Positions 18,137 through 25,710 of a stretch of 64,000 bases of DNA are shown piece after piece. Origin of the DNA: an uncultured Lewinella sp. (GTDB lineage: Bacteria > Bacteroidota > Bacteroidia > Chitinophagales > Saprospiraceae). The stretch covers positions 124,001-188,000 of the forward strand of contig CALMYQ010000092.1 of NCBI GenBank assembly GCA_937873655.1, given 5' to 3'. The notes beneath the pieces were generated by a model. The model saw only the letters and a list, made by a program, of their open reading frames with translations, made no database searches and was not told the DNA's origin. Position 1 is the stretch's first letter. Each line of letters starts with the position of its first letter. Position numbers and translations under genes: made by a program.

Positions 18137-19636
18137 ATGACCATGAACCGCGAACTAAAACTGTATAACAGCCTTACCAGAGAAAAGGAAATATTCGAAC
18201 CGCTCCATCCGGGATATATCGGGATGTACGTTTGCGGGCCCACCGTCTACAATGACGTTCACCTGGGCAATTGCCGGACCTTCATGAGCTTCGACATTAT
18301 TTTCAGGTATTTGAAATACATAGGGTACAAAGTGCGCTATGTCCGCAACATCACGGATGTGGGCCATTTGCTCGACGATGGGGAAGACCGGATCCTGAAA
18401 GGCGCCAAAGCCGATAAGCTGGAGCCGATGGAGGTGGTACAGAAATACTCCAACGGCTTCCACGATATGATGCGGCTGTTCAACGTGCTGGAACCCAGTA
18501 TCGAACCCCGCGCATCGGGGCATATCATTGAGCAGATCGAAATGGTCCAGGCTATCCTCGACAACGGATACGGATATATCAAAAACGGCTCCGTTTATTT
18601 TGATACCCTCAAGTTTGCAAAAGAAAAAGGCGTCTACGGTCAGCTTTCGGGCCGCGTAGTTGAGGAGCTGATCGCCGAATCGAGGGACAACCTCAAAAAC
18701 CAGGACGAGAAGAACCACCCGGCCGATTTTGCCCTTTGGATGAAAGCGGCCCCCGAGCATATCCTCCGGTGGAATTCCCCCTGGTCGGTCGGCTTCCCCG
18801 GCTGGCACCTGGAATGCTCGGCCATGAGCACCAAATACCTGGGAGAAACCTTCGACATTCACGGCGGCGGCAACGATTTGAAATTCCCGCATCACGAAAA
18901 TGAAGTGGCCCAGAATGTCAGCGCCTGCGGTCACGCACCCGCCAGATATTGGCTGCACAGCAATATGTTGCTGCTCAACGGCAAAAAAATGTCGAAGAGC
19001 GACGGCAATACCGTTTCTCCGACCGAACTCATTGAGGGTGCAAGCGTACACATGAGCAAAGCGTACAGCCCGGCGGTCATCCGGTTTTTCATGCTCCAGA
19101 CCCATTACCGCAGCACCCTCGACCTGACGGATGAAGGGCTGCAGGCCGGCGAAAAAGGGTATCGGCGCCTGATGGAAGGCATGAAAGCGCTTGAAGGGCT
19201 AACCCCTTCGGCCGATGCCCGGCCCGGCGCCCTTGACCAGGAGCTGAACGAACTGGTGGAGCAGGCCTTCCAGGAGATGGACGACGATTTCAATACCCCC
19301 AAAGCATTGGCGCGCCTTTTTGACCTGGTTACGCGGATCAACAGCCTGGCCGGCGGCCACTTGCCGCTCGCAGAAGTCAGCGGGGATACCATCGAGCGCC
19401 TGAAGCAATTTTTCAGGGATTTTGTTTTTGACGTACTGGGATTGAAAGACGATTCTCAGGCCGGAGATACAGGTACGGCGATCATTGACGGGTTGATGGA
19501 GCTTATCGTTGATATGCGGAAAGACGCCAGGGACCGGAAAGACTGGGCTGCCTCCGACAAAATCAGGGATTCGCTCAAAGAGATCGGCGTGCAGCTTAAG
19601 GACAGCAAGGAAGGCACTTCCTGGGTAATTGAATAA
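18137..19636 (+). CDS. cysS: Cysteinyl-tRNA synthetase
   Basis: This class I synthetase charges tRNA-Cys. The 499-residue protein shows YVCGPTVYNDVHLGNCR (zinc-binding cysteine and the HIGH-type motif HLGN), WHLECSAMS with a further zinc ligand, GGGNDLKFPHHENE, and KKMSKSDGN (KMSKS loop near residue 285), then the helical anticodon-binding region. Length is slightly above the family's usual 460-480 residues. The start is at 18137 or at the ATG two codons later. It has its own promoter. Confidence 0.97.
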   Translation: MTMNRELKLYNSLTREKEIFEPLHPGYIGMYVCGPTVYNDVHLGNCRTFMSFDIIFRYLKYIGYKVRYVRNITDVGHLLDDGEDRILKGAKADKLEPMEVVQKYSNGFHDMMRLFNVLEPSIEPRASGHIIEQIEMVQAILDNGYGYIKNGSVYFDTLKFAKEKGVYGQLSGRVVEELIAESRDNLKNQDEKNHPADFALWMKAAPEHILRWNSPWSVGFPGWHLECSAMSTKYLGETFDIHGGGNDLKFPHHENEVAQNVSACGHAPARYWLHSNMLLLNGKKMSKSDGNTVSPTELIEGASVHMSKAYSPAVIRFFMLQTHYRSTLDLTDEGLQAGEKGYRRLMEGMKALEGLTPSADARPGALDQELNELVEQAFQEMDDDFNTPKALARLFDLVTRINSLAGGHLPLAEVSGDTIERLKQFFRDFVFDVLGLKDDSQAGDTGTAIIDGLMELIVDMRKDARDRKDWAASDKIRDSLKEIGVQLKDSKEGTSWVIE

Positions 19637-19646
19637 TCAATAAAAA

Positions 19647-19676
19647 AAGGGACGCAATACAACGTCCCTTCCTATT
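19647..19676 (-). terminator. Terminator for the ankyrin gene, possibly shared
   Basis: AAGGGACG at 19647-19654 pairs with CGTCCCTT at 19663-19670. On the minus strand the stem is followed by TTTTTTT, so it best terminates transcription coming from the ankyrin gene. It may also stop cysS transcription, but the T-tract on that side is weak. Confidence 0.6.
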
Positions 19677-19760
19677 AATCCCTATCAACAAAGTCTCATT
19701 TGGATGTTTTCAGGGGGGCCGGGCCTTTCCAATCCGGCCGCATTCACAATTGCAATCATT

Positions 19761-19807
19761 CTTGTCCCGCCTGTTGTCAGGGGTACCCGTTCGCCAGGCG
19801 GGACAAG
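19761..19807. repeat. REP-like palindrome
   Basis: CTTGTCCCGCCTG at 19761-19773 is perfectly repeated in inverted form at 19795-19807, with a 21-nt loop that holds GGTACC. It lies in the 238-nt gap between cysS and the ankyrin gene. Its GGCGGG-rich arms recall the centre of the foldback repeat at 115-309. Confidence 0.6.
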
Positions 19808-19874
19808 GTCATCTAATGCGTATCCGGTTGGATGTGATCAGATTAACGGCCAATAGAACGACGGCCGTTTCGTC

Positions 19875-21035
19875 TTATTGTTGGGTTGCATCCAAAACTT
19901 CGTTAATTAACATTGGGTCGGTCATGGAGGCTTCACTGATGCCGAAATCGGCAGCTGCGAAGCCTTCGAAATTGCGCCTGCCCGGGTTTGCGCCGTGTGC
20001 TGCCAGGGTTTGCGCCAGGTCGAGATGGCCGTTTTGGGCTGCTGCAGTAACCGGTGTTCCGCCCATGATATTGGCGTGGTTGGGGTCGGCGCCCTGGTCA
20101 AGGAGCAGCATGACCATTTCGGTCTGCCCTTTTTCCGAGGCGATGTTCAGGCTCGTATTTTCCATGAAGTCTTCCAGGTTGGGATCGGCTCCGAAATCCA
20201 GGAGAATGCGGGCAATTTGCTCATATTCCTTATCTATGGCAATGTTCAGGAGCGTTTCGCCCATATCGGTTTTCCAGTTGGCGTCTTTATCCGGTTTGTT
20301 GCTTTTGTACAACAGGATGCCCGCTATGACATTATAGCCGTTTCGTACGGCAATATACAGCGGGATATCGCCGTCGTCGTTGGCCTGGCTGGGGTCGGCG
20401 CCGTTCCGGATGAGCATGGCAACGGCTTTCACATTGTTGGCTGATACCGCTTTGGACATAGGCGTAGCGCCGTTCGTTTTGCGGTTTACATCGGCGCCGT
20501 TATCGATCAGGGATTGGGCCAGCAGCAGGTCTCCTTTTTCCAGCGCCAGCATAAGGGGCGTTTCTCCCGCATCGTTTTTCAGTCCGGCTTTTGCCCGTTG
20601 CAGGATGATCTGGATGATTTCGTCGTTCCCTTTTTTTATGGCGAGGGTAAGGGGTGTTTCGCCGGCTCCGTTCTTCAGGTTGATGACGGCTTTTTCTTCC
20701 AGAAAGTAAGTCATCGGGGCATCGCCATTTTGAATGGCCTGGGTAAGGGCCGATTCGCCGGCTTCATTGAGTTTGTAATAATCCATCGGATCGATCAGGT
20801 CGGCCACTTTGGCGGTGTCTCCGGCCTGAACGGCGGCAAACAAATCGGTTACCCGGTCTTCTTCCGGGTATTTTCGTTTTTTTCGCTTGTCATTTTCTTT
20901 TTCGATGGGGGCTTCTGCAACAGCGGCAGCGGGAGCAACAACAGCAGCATCAGGTGCGTCAGTTTGCGCATAGAATCCGGCTTGTGGCAGGCATGCCGCA
21001 GCGGCCAGGGTAAAAAGAACCAGCGTCAATCTCAT
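19875..21035 (-). CDS. Exported ankyrin-repeat protein
   Basis: The 386-residue product has a signal peptide (MRLTLVLFTLAAAACLPQAGFYAQ), an alanine/valine-rich linker, a basic patch (KRKKRKYPEE) and then about eight to nine ankyrin repeats from residue 65 to the end, recognisable by recurring GETPLTLAIKKGN-type phrases. Ankyrin repeats mediate protein-protein binding; here they would act in the periplasm or outside. The cysteine in the signal region (AAAAC) could also make it a lipoprotein. No partner is evident among the neighbours. Confidence 0.88.
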   Translation of the reverse strand: MRLTLVLFTLAAAACLPQAGFYAQTDAPDAAVVAPAAAVAEAPIEKENDKRKKRKYPEEDRVTDLFAAVQAGDTAKVADLIDPMDYYKLNEAGESALTQAIQNGDAPMTYFLEEKAVINLKNGAGETPLTLAIKKGNDEIIQIILQRAKAGLKNDAGETPLMLALEKGDLLLAQSLIDNGADVNRKTNGATPMSKAVSANNVKAVAMLIRNGADPSQANDDGDIPLYIAVRNGYNVIAGILLYKSNKPDKDANWKTDMGETLLNIAIDKEYEQIARILLDFGADPNLEDFMENTSLNIASEKGQTEMVMLLLDQGADPNHANIMGGTPVTAAAQNGHLDLAQTLAAHGANPGRRNFEGFAAADFGISEASMTDPMLINEVLDATQQ

Positions 21036-21109
21036 ATTTTCTCACTTTTTCAGGTTGACAATGGTACAGCTGCTTCAAAACGGATTGGTTTAAATAAAAA
21101 AATAATGAA

Positions 21110-21127
21110 CCGTTCCGGCGGGAACGG
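21110..21127. other. Short perfect hairpin
   Basis: CCGTTCC, a 4-nt loop GGCG and GGAACGG form a stable 7-bp hairpin in the gap between the ankyrin and surA-like genes. Its role is unknown. Confidence 0.4.
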
Positions 21128-21220
21128 GCGTATTGGTTAAGACTGAGAGTAGAAAGAGGAACGGCCTTGAATCCGGCCGTAAATCAGGTTGAAGATGCAA
21201 AACTAACAAAAGCTTAAATG

Positions 21221-21250
21221 AAAAACCGGGCCGGATTATTTTATCCGGGG
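21221..21250 (-). terminator. Probable terminator of the parvulin operon
   Basis: On the minus strand CCGGAT and ATCCGG pair around a 6-nt AT loop, and the sequence then runs CCCGGTTTTTC. It is about 40 nt after the stop of the surA-like gene. Confidence 0.5.
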
Positions 21251-21290
21251 ATAAAAAATCTTGTTATTCAAGTGTTAAATCCGGCAACCG

Positions 21291-22649
21291 CTATGGTTTT
21301 ATCCCCTCTTTCCGCCAAATGCTGAGGTTGGGGCAATTGGCATAAAGCGGATCCACCATGATGAAGGTAGCGTCAATTTTTTCTTCTACCCAATCGGAGA
21401 TGAATTCATTCTGTTTGGCCTGAATGGCGGCTTTCTGGATTTTGGAGTAATCCAGTGCCAGGTTGGCCTTGTGCGGGCTTGTACGCGACTGCAATTGGGC
21501 AATGCGGAAATAAATCTCCCCCGTAGGATCGCGGAACTGGAAAGGGGCGGAGATTTCGTTTATCTCAAGGGTATCGATGGCAAAGTAGATATCCGGATCG
21601 AGATCGCCAATTTCGAAGAATGTATTCCCCGTAGTGGGATTGACCATCCGGCCGTCGTTGTTAAAGCTTTGCTGATCCTTATCCGAAAATTGCTTAACCG
21701 CCTGCGAAAAACCAAGCGAATCTATTGCGATGAGGTGGCGAATGGAATCGAGGTGAACCCTGGCCAGTTCGAGGTCAGCATCGGTTACTGCCGGCTTGAT
21801 CAGGATATGGCGTACGTGGATGGAGTTGCCCCTGCGTTCGAGCATCTGTATGATATGGAAACCGAACTGGGATTCCACAACAGGTGAGATCTCGTCTTTT
21901 TCCAGTTTGTAGGCTGCGGCTTCGAACTCAGGAACGAATTTACCCCGCCGGGTCCAACCCAGGTCGCCGCCGCCGCGGGCAGAACCGTCATCCGAAAATT
22001 TCTGGGCCATTTCCTCGAAGGTGGCTTCGCCGTCCAGGATTTTCTGCCGGATCATTTCAAGTTTTTCGGTCGCCGCTTTCTTTTCTTCAGCGTTGACCTT
22101 AGGCTTATAGACGACTTCGCCGATCTCAACCTCCGAGTTGAAGTACGGAAGGCTGTCTGCGGGTATGCGGCGGAAAAAAGACTTTACTTCGGAGGGGGTT
22201 ACTGTGATGCTGTTGATCACATTGGAACGCATTCTTTCCACCAGCAGCTGGTTCTTGAGGTCTTCCCTGAATTGGTCCTTTACCTGGCTGATGGACTGGC
22301 CGTAATAAGCTTCAAACTGGCTGACATCATTGTTCATATACCCCAGGATGCGCTCGATACGGGCATTGAGCTGGTCTTCTACCTCTTCATCAGTTACCTC
22401 GATGCTATCCAGTTTTGACTGGTTGAGCAGCAATTTGGTGATGAGGATCTGATTCATGATTTCGCACCGGGCCTCGGCGGGCAAAACACCCCGTTGGGCT
22501 TCCGTAAGTGCGAATTGTTCTTCAACTTCCGAGAGCAAAACGGTTTCTCCGCCGACGGTGGCGACGACCTTGTCGATAACTTCCGATTGAGCGGAGACCC
22601 TAAAGACCGAAAGGACAAAAAATACAAGCGTAATGAATAATGACCTCAT
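21291..22649 (-). CDS. SurA-like periplasmic peptidyl-prolyl isomerase
   Basis: The 452-residue protein has a signal peptide (MRSLFITLVFFVLSVFRVSAQ), an N-terminal SurA_N-like chaperone domain (about 22-160) and two parvulin (PpiC) domains, the first around 170-270 (GGGDLGWTRRGKFVPEFEAAA and ESQFGFHIIQ) and the second around 275-385. SurA helps outer-membrane beta-barrel proteins fold in the periplasm. It is the last gene of a three-gene parvulin operon on this strand, 50 nt after the lipoprotein gene. Calling it the true SurA orthologue is an inference from domain order. Confidence 0.9.
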   Translation of the reverse strand: MRSLFITLVFFVLSVFRVSAQSEVIDKVVATVGGETVLLSEVEEQFALTEAQRGVLPAEARCEIMNQILITKLLLNQSKLDSIEVTDEEVEDQLNARIERILGYMNNDVSQFEAYYGQSISQVKDQFREDLKNQLLVERMRSNVINSITVTPSEVKSFFRRIPADSLPYFNSEVEIGEVVYKPKVNAEEKKAATEKLEMIRQKILDGEATFEEMAQKFSDDGSARGGGDLGWTRRGKFVPEFEAAAYKLEKDEISPVVESQFGFHIIQMLERRGNSIHVRHILIKPAVTDADLELARVHLDSIRHLIAIDSLGFSQAVKQFSDKDQQSFNNDGRMVNPTTGNTFFEIGDLDPDIYFAIDTLEINEISAPFQFRDPTGEIYFRIAQLQSRTSPHKANLALDYSKIQKAAIQAKQNEFISDWVEEKIDATFIMVDPLYANCPNLSIWRKEGIKP

Positions 22650-22699
22650 AAAAACTCCCGGTTATGGATGATGCGCCGAATGGATTAGCGGCAAATTTA

Positions 22700-23566
22700 T
22701 CAATGGGAAAATATTATTTCCACGTTATTTCTTCTTTGCTCGCGCTGGAACAGGTCTTCCTTGGCCTCTTCGAGCAATTTGAGCATTCGCTGGTGCAGGA
22801 TGAATTTTCGCGCCTGTCCTTCGATGTACGACAGCGGTGCGATCTCCTTCCGGTTCTTCAATTCAAATAACCGGAAAAAGTATTGATTGTTGCTGTCCTT
22901 CTGCGTAAATTCCCTTTTGGAACTAACGTTGTCGGCAGTAATGGTGCCCGGCGGCATTTCAGCCTCTATATCCTCCAGGCTGTACCAGACGCTGTCGTCC
23001 AGCAAATGGGCCGCTGCATAGCGGTTGCAATAAGCTACCAGGGAGCCGAAATCTTCCTTTTTGCTGCTGCTCCACCAGCGCCTGACCTTTTCCTCCTGCG
23101 GCAGAGGCAGTGGCACTTTGATGAAGTAACAACGGATTATCGGCGTTTCCAGCTGGTACTGGTCCTTGTTGCGCTCGTAAAAATCGGTCAGTTCAGCCTG
23201 GGAAATCGTAGAATCCAGCCGTTGCTCCACCAGCACTTTTTCGTAGTTGTGCTTGATGAGCGACGCGCGATAATCCCGGACGAGCTTGTCAATATTCAGG
23301 TCGCTCGGCACATTTCGTTCGGCTTCCTGCATCAGGACGGTTTCCCGTATCCAGCGTTGGATATAGCTGTCGATGATGGCCGTACTGTCTCCTGAAGTGG
23401 CTTCAGGAGGGAACATGCCGTCCAGTTCCGACAGATACAGGATCTTGTTCTGCACCCGGGCTAAAGGCTTATCGCCTTCAAGTTCTCCTTTTTTGGATTG
23501 GCATCCTGCGATACCGAATAAAAAAGGAAGTGCAGACAGGAAAATAATTTTAAGCCTTTTGAGCAT
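22700..23566 (-). CDS. Parvulin-related lipoprotein lacking a clear catalytic domain
   Basis: The 288-residue product begins with a lipoprotein signal (FGIAGC). The following region (VQNKILYLSELDGMFP and a helical stretch ending VLVEQRLDSTISQAELTDFYERNKDQYQ) matches the chaperone part of SurA/PpiD-like proteins. The segment where a PpiC domain would sit lacks the usual GGDLGW-type core, so it may be a chaperone without isomerase activity. It lies between two parvulin genes in the same direction, with gaps of 30 and 50 nt, so it probably works with them on outer-membrane protein assembly. Confidence 0.8.
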   Translation of the reverse strand: MLKRLKIIFLSALPFLFGIAGCQSKKGELEGDKPLARVQNKILYLSELDGMFPPEATSGDSTAIIDSYIQRWIRETVLMQEAERNVPSDLNIDKLVRDYRASLIKHNYEKVLVEQRLDSTISQAELTDFYERNKDQYQLETPIIRCYFIKVPLPLPQEEKVRRWWSSSKKEDFGSLVAYCNRYAAAHLLDDSVWYSLEDIEAEMPPGTITADNVSSKREFTQKDSNNQYFFRLFELKNRKEIAPLSYIEGQARKFILHQRMLKLLEEAKEDLFQREQRRNNVEIIFSH

Positions 23567-23596
23567 GCCTCATGCTGCCTGTTATATTCAGGCATT

Positions 23597-25573
23597 TTAT
23601 TTTTTCACAACCAGGCTTTCCAATACATCCTGGTTGATCTTGACGGTGAATTCTTTGGCCAACTGGTCAACCCATTGTTTTTCCAGGTAGTCCTGATAGT
23701 CAGCCAGGATATAACCCCGCGCTTCAGCCAGGGTTTTTTCGGTAGCCGGCAAGACCTTTTCGATTTTGTAGAACACCAGGGTCTTACTTCTTGGCAACTG
23801 AGTAGCCTTGGTGGTATTGCCCGGTTTCCATTCGATCTGGTCGAGCGTCGGATTCCGGGTTTTTTCCAGGGTTTCCTCTTCCACGTTCACGATAATCGCC
23901 TCAGGCGTATTGTATTTGGCCTGGGTTTCGGCGACGGAATGCGCGGCGGCAAAATTCCGGATATCCTCGACCTGGTCCTTGTATTGATCGCTGATCCTGA
24001 AAACGGAGGTTTCAGCCCGCTGCCCCCACCGGTATTTGCCCCGGATGGTTTCGTAGAATTTTTCCAGGCCGACTGAATCCTGGGAAGCCTTATCCCATAC
24101 CAGGGATTTGGTAGCTTCGAACAACAGGATGCCTTCCTCGTATTCCCGCATCAGGGACTTGAATTCCGGATATTTTTCTTCCAGCCTGCCTTCTTCGAAT
24201 TTCATTATCTGTTCGTCCACAAAACTGTTGTACAGGGTGTGGGCCGCTGCCGATACATCGCCGCCGCGCCCCATCCGGAGGCGTTCGCGGGAAGCGCGAC
24301 CCAGGTAATCCGTGAAATCGCCCAGGGTGACCTTGTAGTCCTTGCCCAGTGAAAAGAGGGTCTTTCCCGATTTCATTTCCGGTGCTTTCCATTTGAATGT
24401 CAGGAAAGTATCGGTCAGGCTGCCTACAAAATTATCCAGTACGTCCTTCTGTTCCCGGAGGTTGTCTTCCTTTTTGAGCCTGGCCAGCATTTCGGCTTTT
24501 GCCTTTGCAAAGCGGGGATCCTGGCTGATTTTCGTTTCTAAACGACTTTTCTCGATGTTATAAGGTTGTATGCCCTTGTGAGAAATTCGCTTCACGATAT
24601 GCCATCCGACGCTGGTACGGAATGGTTCGGAGAAATCGCCGTCGTTTTTGAGACTGAAAGCGGCTTCTTCGAAGGGTTTTTCCAGTTGCTGGATTCCGAA
24701 GAATCCGATATAGCCGCCGCGTTGTGCAGTCTGGCGGTCCTGGCTGTATTTGGTTGCCAGACCGTCAAAGTCAGCGCCTGCCACCAGGAGTTTATAGAGG
24801 CTGTCGATCCGGGGCTTGTTGCTGTTGGGGTCGCTCGAATCGAAACGAAGCAGGATGTGGGCCGCTTCGAGCTGGCCGTAAGTCGGCCTGCGTTCGTGAA
24901 CGATGACCAGGTGATACCCTGCTTCGGTCCGGATCGGACCGGTTAATTTGTTCAGTGGCGCCGTGTAGGCTGCCGTTTCCAGTTCGTACAATCCTCTGGG
25001 GAAAATGGCGGTAACAAACCCGATCCGGCCGCCGTTAACGGAAGCGCTCCGGTCATCGGAAACTTTCTGCGCTATGGATTCAAATGTTTCACCGCCCATA
25101 ATGCGCTTTTTGGCGTCCATGATTTTCTCATAAGCCGCCAGGGTATCGGCAGGGGTGGCGTCGGGCAGGATTTTTACGAGGATATGACTGATATCGACAT
25201 CCTGCTGGATGCGATCGTATGCTTCTTTGGTCAATTTGTCGGTCACCGTCCGGTCGATCAGGTAGGCGTCGGCCAATTGGCGGCGATAGCCGGCCAGTTC
25301 ATCAATGAGTTGAGGAATAGTATCCAGCCGCATCTGGCGCGCTTTCTGGACCTTCAGCTTGAATTTCACATAGAGATCGAGGTACTCTTCAAGCGATTTT
25401 TTTGTATAGTCGGCATTCTGACCGTTGGTTTTGCCGTAGATGTACTTGAATTCAGACACATGTACAGGGGCGTTGTTCACAGAAAACAATACGGGATCCT
25501 GTCCGCCCTGGGCCCGCAGGTATCCTGCAAAAGCCACCACCAGGCAAATCGAAGCAAAAATTCGTTGTGTCAT
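23597..25573 (-). CDS. Periplasmic peptidyl-prolyl isomerase with two PpiC domains
   Basis: The 658-residue protein has a signal peptide (ICLVVAFAGYLRAQ), an N-terminal helical domain, and two parvulin domains at about 125-230 (HILVKI, GGRIGFVTAIFPRGLYELE, GYHLVIVHERR) and 235-340 (HILLRF, GGYIGFFG, GWHIVKR). About 300 further helical residues follow. The organisation is PrsA/PpiD-like. It is the first gene of the operon and has a good promoter directly upstream (25600-25628). Duplicated parvulin domains suggest binding of large unfolded clients rather than simple isomerisation. Confidence 0.9.
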   Translation of the reverse strand: MTQRIFASICLVVAFAGYLRAQGGQDPVLFSVNNAPVHVSEFKYIYGKTNGQNADYTKKSLEEYLDLYVKFKLKVQKARQMRLDTIPQLIDELAGYRRQLADAYLIDRTVTDKLTKEAYDRIQQDVDISHILVKILPDATPADTLAAYEKIMDAKKRIMGGETFESIAQKVSDDRSASVNGGRIGFVTAIFPRGLYELETAAYTAPLNKLTGPIRTEAGYHLVIVHERRPTYGQLEAAHILLRFDSSDPNSNKPRIDSLYKLLVAGADFDGLATKYSQDRQTAQRGGYIGFFGIQQLEKPFEEAAFSLKNDGDFSEPFRTSVGWHIVKRISHKGIQPYNIEKSRLETKISQDPRFAKAKAEMLARLKKEDNLREQKDVLDNFVGSLTDTFLTFKWKAPEMKSGKTLFSLGKDYKVTLGDFTDYLGRASRERLRMGRGGDVSAAAHTLYNSFVDEQIMKFEEGRLEEKYPEFKSLMREYEEGILLFEATKSLVWDKASQDSVGLEKFYETIRGKYRWGQRAETSVFRISDQYKDQVEDIRNFAAAHSVAETQAKYNTPEAIIVNVEEETLEKTRNPTLDQIEWKPGNTTKATQLPRSKTLVFYKIEKVLPATEKTLAEARGYILADYQDYLEKQWVDQLAKEFTVKINQDVLESLVVKK

Positions 25574-25599
25574 TTTATTTTGATTTTTAAAAAGCGCTG

Positions 25600-25628
25600 C
25601 AAAGTTAGTAATAAGGAACGGAAACCAA
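25600..25628 (-). promoter_or_regulatory. Promoter of the parvulin operon
   Basis: On the minus strand TTG (25628-25626) and TAACTTTG (25607-25600) are separated by 18 bp, an exact match to the Bacteroidota TTG / TAnnTTTG consensus. The -7 box is 26 nt before the start codon at 25573. Confidence 0.65.
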
Positions 25629-25710
25629 CCTCAAGGATTGTAAGTCAATTGTTAATGATCTGCAAATACCGCGCCATTCCGATATGCGAAACGCTATTTT
25701 ATCCGAAAAA

